NCBI RefSeq assembly: GCF_000331735.1
Contig: NC_020126.1
Coordinates: forward strand, 1,488,001 to 1,552,000
Length of the DNA: 64,000 nucleotides
Source of the DNA: Myxococcus stipitatus DSM 14675
GTDB taxonomy: Bacteria; Myxococcota; Myxococcia; Myxococcales; Myxococcaceae
Direction: 5' to 3'
A program made the position numbers and the translations under genes. A model generated the notes under the pieces. The model had not been told where the DNA came from. It worked only from the letters and a program-made list of their open reading frames with translations, and searched no databases. Positions 59,061 to 64,000 of the stretch are shown in pieces (within the stretch, counting starts at the first letter, position 1; every line of letters starts with the position of its first letter).

Positions 59061-60253
59061 GTAGAAGGGGGACGAAGCGGCAGCTCCACTCGCGCGAGCG
59101 TCCCCCCGCCGGGCGCGGGCTCGAGCCGGAGCGAACCCCCGTGCTCATGCGTGATCTTCTGCGAGATGGGCAGCCCGAGCCCGCTGCCCTCGGGCTTCGT
59201 GCTGAACAACCCTCGCGTCAGCGCCGCGCCCTCCAGCACCGAAGGGATGCCGTTCCCTCCATCCGCCACGGAGACGCGCACGCCCCCTCCCTCCACGGGC
59301 TCCGCCGAGACACGCACCGGAACCGAGCCCTCGGCGGAAGCCTCGGCCGCGTTCTTCACGAGGTTGCCGAACAATCTGCGCAGTCCATCCGGGTCCGCTT
59401 GCAGCGACACCTCGGGGCCGGGCAACAGCTCCACGGGCACTGGCGAGGTCTGTGCGTACAGCACACAAATCTCCGAGAGCAGCGGGCGCAGCGGGACGTC
59501 CTGGAACCTGGGCGCGGGCAGTCGGGCGAAGGTGGAGAAGCTCTGCGTCATGCGCATCAGCAACTCGACCTCCTCTTGCAACAGCGCCACGGACTCGCTG
59601 ACCCGCAGGGCATCCGCCGGAGACCCCGTGTCCGCGCGCTGGAGCCGCGCCAGCGAGAGCTTCATCGCGGTGAGCGGATTCTTCAGCTCATGGGCCAGCG
59701 CCCGAGCCACGTCCTGCCACGCGGCGATCTGCTCGGCGGACTTGAGCCGCTCACGCTGCGCGACCAGCTCCTGCCCCATCCGGTTGAACTGACCCAACAA
59801 GAACTCGAACTCGTCACGAGGCGGCTCAGAGACAGGCAGCCGCACGGTGAGGTCCCCTCGCGCATAGGCCCACATGCCCTCCGTGAGCACCGTGACGGGG
59901 CGCGTGAGCGTGCGGCCAAGCAGCATGGCGGCCACCGCCAACACTCCGCCCGAGACGAACACCAGCACCGCGATGAACATGGGCACCCGGCGCACCAGCG
60001 CCCTGCGCGTCAGCTCCGCCTGCGCCAGATGGAGCCGCACCTCATCCAGCGAATCTCGCGACAGCCCCCGCTTCTCCAGGTCCGAGGACACCTCGTCGAG
60101 CACCGCCTCCACGGGCGCCACCGAGACGGACAGCATCCGCTCCAGCGCGACGTGAGCCACCACCCCGAGCAGCACCAGCGGCAACAGTCCCGCCAGCAAC
60201 ATGACCGCCAGCAGCCGGTAGCGGAAGCGGGGAGGAGGGGGCGTGGTGGACAT
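59039..60253 (-). CDS. Membrane histidine kinase of the NtrY/NtrB type
   Basis: This encodes 404 residues from the ATG at 60253. Two membrane helices (about 13-37, LLAVMLLAGLLPLVLLGVVAHV, and 92-116, FIAVLVFVSGGVLAVAAMLL) enclose a short periplasmic loop. A HAMP linker (GRTLTRPVTVLTEGMWAYARGDLTVRL) leads to the HisKA box ALAHELKNPLTAMKLSLARL with His188. The ATPase domain has NLVKNAAEAS, VADGGNGIP and GSGLGLPISQKITHEHGG. It should phosphorylate the NtrC-type regulator downstream. The final 20 residues match the repeat units between the two genes. Confidence 0.93.
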   Translation of the reverse strand: MSTTPPPPRFRYRLLAVMLLAGLLPLVLLGVVAHVALERMLSVSVAPVEAVLDEVSSDLEKRGLSRDSLDEVRLHLAQAELTRRALVRRVPMFIAVLVFVSGGVLAVAAMLLGRTLTRPVTVLTEGMWAYARGDLTVRLPVSEPPRDEFEFLLGQFNRMGQELVAQRERLKSAEQIAAWQDVARALAHELKNPLTAMKLSLARLQRADTGSPADALRVSESVALLQEEVELLMRMTQSFSTFARLPAPRFQDVPLRPLLSEICVLYAQTSPVPVELLPGPEVSLQADPDGLRRLFGNLVKNAAEASAEGSVPVRVSAEPVEGGGVRVSVADGGNGIPSVLEGAALTRGLFSTKPEGSGLGLPISQKITHEHGGSLRLEPAPGGGTLARVELPLRPPSTPVTTTS

Positions 60254-60380
60254 GGTGGTGGTGGACGAAGAAGGGGCGACAGACGCACTACGCGGAAGCC
60301 GCGCCGCGCTTGCGTGGAGGTTGTACCGCCCCCGCAGCCCAACACCCAACCCCGTCGAGAGGCTGATAACTTGGGGATGG

Positions 60381-61529
60381 ATGCCTCGTCTCCTCGCGCC
60401 CTCCCAGAGTTGGTTGTTCAGCCCGAGGGTGGACCTCGCCATCTTCGCCGGCAGTGCGCTCGTGTCGGTGGCCCTGGTCCTCGGCGCACCGTGGCTGGGC
60501 GCCGTGGGGGACACCCCGCCGTGGGCCTGGTTGCTCCTCGTCGTCTGTGTCGACGTGGCCCACGTCTGGTCCACGCTGTTCCGCACCTATCTGGACCCCG
60601 TCGAGCTGAGGGAGCGTCCGGGCCTCTACCTCGGCGCGCCCCTGGCCGCATGGGCCGTGGGCGTGGTGGCGCACCAGATTTCGTCTGGGACGTTCTGGAC
60701 GCTGTTCGCGTACGTGGCCCTGTTCCACTTCGTCCGTCAGCAGTACGGCTGGGTGGCGCTGTACACACGCAAGGCCCGAGCCTCCGCCGTTGAGCGCCGC
60801 CTGGACGCCGCGGCCATCTACGCCGCCACCGTGGGCCCCGTGGTCTGGTGGCACGCGAACCTGCCGCGCGAGTTCTGGTGGTTCGTGGAGGGCGACTTCC
60901 TCCCAGGGTTGCCCGCATGGATGGGCACCGTGGCGCTGGTGCTCCACGCGGCGGTGCTCGCGGCCTGGGTCCTGTTCCAACTCGTCCGCGTGGTGCGCGG
61001 CGAGGGACTCCAGGCGGGCAAGGTGCTCCTCGTGGGCGCGACGTGGGTGGCCTGGTTCGGCGGCATCGTCCTGGCGCGCGACGACTTCACGTTCACGGTG
61101 ATGAACGTGGTGCTGCACGGCGTGCCGTACTTCGTGCTGCTCTTCCGTTACTCGCGCGGGCGCGGAGAGGAAGGCGGTTACGGCGCGGCGGGTGTCCTGC
61201 TGCGCGCGGGGCTGCCGGGCTTCCTCCTGTTCCTCGTGGCGCTCGCGTTCACCGAGGAGCTCTTGTGGGACCGCATCATCTGGCATGACCGACCCGGCAT
61301 TTTCGGGAGCCTGGATGTTCAGCTCGCACCGGACCTGCTCGCGTTGGTGGTGCCGCTGCTCGCGTTGCCGCAGGCCACGCACTACGTGCTCGATGCGTTC
61401 ATCTGGAAACCCGGCCGTCAGCCCGCGTTGCTTGCGCGACTGGGATGGGCTCCGCGCGTGACATCCGACGGTCCACCAATCGCCACCCCGAATGAATCAG
61501 CGATGGCGGTTCAAGGGAGGAGTGACTAA
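60381..61529 (+). CDS. Polytopic membrane protein of unknown function
   Basis: This encodes 382 residues from the ATG at 60381. About nine hydrophobic helices are visible (VDLAIFAGSALVSVALVLGAP, AWLLLVVCVDVAHVWSTLF, FWTLFAYVALFHFVRQQYGW, MGTVALVLHAAVLAAWVLF, LPGFLLFLVALAFTEELL, DLLALVVPLLALPQATHYVLDAF). Several His residues sit in or near helices (DVAHVWS, FHFVRQQ, NVVLHGVPYF, ATHYVLD), which could bind metal or haem. It lies just before the trehalose enzyme gene, 14 bases away, and is divergent from the kinase. Confidence 0.75.
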   Translation: MPRLLAPSQSWLFSPRVDLAIFAGSALVSVALVLGAPWLGAVGDTPPWAWLLLVVCVDVAHVWSTLFRTYLDPVELRERPGLYLGAPLAAWAVGVVAHQISSGTFWTLFAYVALFHFVRQQYGWVALYTRKARASAVERRLDAAAIYAATVGPVVWWHANLPREFWWFVEGDFLPGLPAWMGTVALVLHAAVLAAWVLFQLVRVVRGEGLQAGKVLLVGATWVAWFGGIVLARDDFTFTVMNVVLHGVPYFVLLFRYSRGRGEEGGYGAAGVLLRAGLPGFLLFLVALAFTEELLWDRIIWHDRPGIFGSLDVQLAPDLLALVVPLLALPQATHYVLDAFIWKPGRQPALLARLGWAPRVTSDGPPIATPNESAMAVQGRSD

Positions 61530-61543
61530 GGGTCTGGGGTTCT

Positions 61544-63721
61544 ATGTCTCGACTCCTGCTCGTCTCCAATCGTCTCCCAGTCACCGTCAAGGTGGAGAAG
61601 GACAGCGTCGCCGTGGCGCGCAGCGCCGGAGGGCTGGCCACGGGGTTGCGCCGGCCGCATGAACGCTCCGGAGGGCTGTGGATAGGTTGGCCCGGGGATG
61701 TCTCCCGATTGTCAGATGCTCAACGGACGCGCGTGGAAGCGCAGCTCGCCGAGCAGCGCTGCGTTCCGCTCCACCTCACCAGCAGCGAGGTGAACCGTTA
61801 CTACGAGGGCTACTCCAACCGCGTGCTGTGGCCGCTGTGCCACTACATGCTGGACCGCATCCCTCGGCAGGACCGCGACTGGGAGGTGTACCGCAAGGTC
61901 AACGAGCGCTTCGCGGACCTCGTCGCGAAGCAGTATCAACCGGGCGACATCATCTGGGTGCACGACTACCAGCTGATGCTGGTGCCGGGGATGTTGCGAC
62001 AGCGGCTGCCCGAGGCCCGCATCGGCTACTTCCACCACATCCCCTTCCCGTCGTCGGAGGTCTTCCGCACGCTGCCCCGGCGCGATGAGCTGCTGAAGGG
62101 GCTGCTCGGCGCGGACCTGGTGGGCTTCCACACGGTGAGCTACGTGCGGCACTTCTCGGGCTCGCTGTTGCGGCAGCTCGGGTTGGACACGGACGTGGAC
62201 TGCATCACGTGGGAAGGGCGCCAGGTGCGCGTCGGCGCGTTCCCCATGGGCATCGACGCGGATGCCTTCGACGCGCTCGCGCGGGAGGTGGGCGTCCTGG
62301 AGGATGTCGCCTCGGTGCGCCGGGGCGCGGAGGGTCAGCGGCTCCTGTTGGGCATCGACCGGCTCGACTACACGAAGGGCATTCCGCGCAGGCTCCTCGC
62401 GGTGCAGCGGCTCCTGGAGCGGGAGCCCTCCTGGCGCGGGCGGCTGCGCTTCGTCCAGGTGGCCGTGCCCAGCCGCACGCAGGTGGAGGCCTACGCCACG
62501 TACCGCGAGCAGGTGAACGAGCTGGTGGGCCGCATCAATGGCCAGTACGGCACCGTGCAGAACGTGCCCGTGCACTACCTCTTCCGCTCCTTCAACGAGA
62601 AGCAGCTCGCGGGGCTTTACCGCGCGGCGGACGTGATGCTCGTCACCCCCGTGCGCGACGGGATGAACCTGGTGGCGAAGGAGTTCTGCGCCGCCCGCCC
62701 GGATGACGATGGCGTGCTGGTGCTGAGCGAGTTCGCGGGCGCCGCGGACGAGATGCGCGGGGCGCTCGTCGTCAACACGTACGACATCGAGGCCACCGCG
62801 GATGCCATCGAACAGGCGCTCAAGATGTCGGAGACCGAGCGGCGCGAGCGCATGCGCGGGCTGCGCGCCCAGGTGAAGGCCCACGACGTCCACTGGTGGG
62901 TGTCCCACTTCCTGGGCCGCCTCCAGGGCCTGCCGACGGTGTCCGTGAACCGGGCGAAGGAAGGCGCGGAGGCGCTGGCGCGGATGAAGTCGGCAGAGCA
63001 CCTGGCGCTGATGCTCGACTACGACGGGACGCTGGTGGGCTTCGCGCCCCGGCCGGAGCTGGCCGCGCCGGACGACGCGCTCCAGGCGCTCCTGGCGAAG
63101 CTGGTGGCGCGGCCGAACACGACGGTGAGCGTGGTCAGCGGCAGACCTCGCGAGACGCTGCAGGCGTGGTTCGGCACCCTGCCCATGGGGCTCCACGCGG
63201 AGCACGGCCTGTGGTCTCGCCCGGCGCCGGGCCTGCCGTGGAAGATGCTGGAGGGCGTGACGCCGGAGTGGAAGGCCGCGGCCCGGCCGGTGCTCGACGA
63301 GTTCTCCGCGCGCATCCCCGGCTCGTTCGTGGAGGAGAAGTCCGCGTCGCTCGCGTGGCACTACCGGCAGGTGGACCCGGAGTTCGGCGCGATCCAGTCC
63401 CGCGAGCTGCGGCTGAAGCTGTTGGAGACCTTCGCGCGGCAGCCGGTGGACATCCTCCCAGGCGACAAGGTGGTGGAGGTGCGGCCCCACGGGGTGCACA
63501 AGGGGCGGGTGGTGGACTCGGTGACGCGCGCGCTGGCGCCGGGCACGCTGGTGGTGGCCATGGGCGATGACCGCACGGACGAGGACCTGTTCGCGGCCAT
63601 CCCCGAGGACGGGCTCACCGTTCACGCGGGCAACAAGCCCACGCGGGCCACGTACCGCGTCAGCGGCCCCCAGGAAGTGCGCGCGCTGCTGGCCGCGCTG
63701 GTGGAACCCTCGCCGGAATAA
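61544..63721 (+). CDS. otsAB: Bifunctional trehalose-6-phosphate synthase/phosphatase
   Basis: This encodes 725 residues. The OtsA part (1-470) has LLLVSNRLPVTV, GGLWIGWPG, VHDYQLMLVPGMLRQRLPEARIGYFHHIPFPSSEVF, LLGIDRLDYTKGIPRRL and VTPVRDGMNLVAKEF, all GT20 active-site blocks. The OtsB part (480-725) has the HAD nucleophile in MLDYDGTLVGF (Asp492), VVSGRPRETLQAWFG, and GDDRTDEDLF. It makes trehalose-6-phosphate from UDP-glucose and glucose-6-phosphate and then removes the phosphate. The fusion form is common in eukaryotes and some bacteria. Trehalose likely protects cells in development or stress. Confidence 0.97.
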   Translation: MSRLLLVSNRLPVTVKVEKDSVAVARSAGGLATGLRRPHERSGGLWIGWPGDVSRLSDAQRTRVEAQLAEQRCVPLHLTSSEVNRYYEGYSNRVLWPLCHYMLDRIPRQDRDWEVYRKVNERFADLVAKQYQPGDIIWVHDYQLMLVPGMLRQRLPEARIGYFHHIPFPSSEVFRTLPRRDELLKGLLGADLVGFHTVSYVRHFSGSLLRQLGLDTDVDCITWEGRQVRVGAFPMGIDADAFDALAREVGVLEDVASVRRGAEGQRLLLGIDRLDYTKGIPRRLLAVQRLLEREPSWRGRLRFVQVAVPSRTQVEAYATYREQVNELVGRINGQYGTVQNVPVHYLFRSFNEKQLAGLYRAADVMLVTPVRDGMNLVAKEFCAARPDDDGVLVLSEFAGAADEMRGALVVNTYDIEATADAIEQALKMSETERRERMRGLRAQVKAHDVHWWVSHFLGRLQGLPTVSVNRAKEGAEALARMKSAEHLALMLDYDGTLVGFAPRPELAAPDDALQALLAKLVARPNTTVSVVSGRPRETLQAWFGTLPMGLHAEHGLWSRPAPGLPWKMLEGVTPEWKAAARPVLDEFSARIPGSFVEEKSASLAWHYRQVDPEFGAIQSRELRLKLLETFARQPVDILPGDKVVEVRPHGVHKGRVVDSVTRALAPGTLVVAMGDDRTDEDLFAAIPEDGLTVHAGNKPTRATYRVSGPQEVRALLAALVEPSPE

Positions 63722-63800
63722 CGCGGGGGGCAGGTGACAGTCTCGCCCCCGACGGGTGTTGGGGTCTCAGGGCCGGATTCGCTGACGGAGATGAGACAAC

Positions 63801-64000
63801 ATGGATATCCCGCGTCGTGGGTTGCGGGTAGGGGCTGCGGTGCTGGTGGTGAGCTTCTCGGGGACGGGCTGCGGTCTCGGTGACGAGGCGGTCAACCACG
63901 ACCTGGAGTCCAGCGAATCGGCTTTGGAGCAGGGCCGGTCACCCCTGGCGCCGCTCGACCGGGAGGCCCTGCGACAGGCCCTCTCGGGACTGCCGGACTC
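63801..64000 (+). CDS. Lipoprotein, cut by the window end
   Basis: An ATG at 63801 opens a frame that runs past base 64000. The visible 66 residues start with MDIPRRGLRVGAAVLVVSFSGTGCGLG, a lipoprotein signal with lipid Cys24, followed by an acidic, Ser/Glu-rich stretch and the start of a helical domain (LDREALRQALSGLPDS). Function cannot be judged. The GGAG 10 bases before the ATG supports the start. Confidence 0.6.
   Translation, partial: MDIPRRGLRVGAAVLVVSFSGTGCGLGDEAVNHDLESSESALEQGRSPLAPLDREALRQALSGLPD

Noticed and set aside
63724-63751. Hairpin CGGGGG/CCCCCG after otsAB as a terminator
   Set aside because: The stem is only six base pairs with a 16-base loop and no U-tract, which is common by chance at this GC content.

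Overview
The window reads as chromosomal DNA from a predatory or social myxobacterium (Myxococcota; Myxococcus, Corallococcus or Pyxidicoccus type). The grounds are very high GC with GC-rich third codon positions, tightly packed genes with many ATGA and GTGA stop/start overlaps, frequent GTG and TTG starts, many lipoproteins, a eukaryote-type Ser/Thr kinase, two NtrC-type two-component pairs and a Tad/Flp-type pilin cluster. No tRNA, rRNA, CRISPR array, insertion sequence or prophage was seen. Genus is inferred from gene content only.

Region 1 (1-7611) holds a tandemly duplicated Tad-like pilus cassette. Each copy has a TadG-like protein, a large cysteine-rich TadE-like pseudopilin and a small Flp-like pilin. 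Copy 1 carries an extra gene before the small pilin. Copy 2 is preceded by a second type of TadE protein. Region 2 (7639-15344) has a branched-chain-type ABC binding lipoprotein divergent from a complete SUF iron-sulfur operon: Rrf2 regulator, sufB, sufC, sufD, sufS, sufU, sufT. Region 3 (15405-23104) is mixed: a PfpI-type protein, isoaspartyl peptidase, a Cys-rich secreted protein, a DUF6463-DUF2867 fusion with a divergent TetR regulator and paired operators, a PQQ-type sugar dehydrogenase with a PKD domain, and a YXWGXW-type secreted protein.

Region 4 (23237-30215) holds a 1258-residue TPR/DUF3857/transglutaminase-like lipoprotein whose catalytic cysteine looks lost, a membrane Ser/Thr kinase, a GAF protein with a good sigma-70 promoter, and a small Ala/Lys/Glu-rich exported protein. 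Region 5 (30516-37709) has a coiled-coil lipoprotein, a histidine kinase/NtrC pair, a C39-like peptidase and a long L,D-transpeptidase. Region 6 (37713-42797) has a cyclophilin, esterase and YjbQ operon, then an unknown protein followed by a trigger-factor-like protein without a ribosome-binding domain, then a lipase-like hydrolase.

Region 7 (42909-48709) is the most interesting operon: SpeD, a DUF4178 zinc-ribbon membrane protein, a 53-residue membrane peptide, a DUF350 membrane protein, a membrane-anchored spermidine synthase and an FAD amine-oxidase-like protein. It looks like a membrane-coupled polyamine system. Region 8 (48851-57190) has an arylsulfatase, an acyl-CoA dehydrogenase relative, an Omp85 outer-membrane protein with paired upstream inverted repeats, RidA and a SnoaL-like lipoprotein. 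Region 9 (57337-60253) is an NtrB/NtrC-type pair whose gene junction has been amplified into four tandem copies. The window ends with a multispanning membrane protein, an OtsA-OtsB fusion and the start of a lipoprotein gene.
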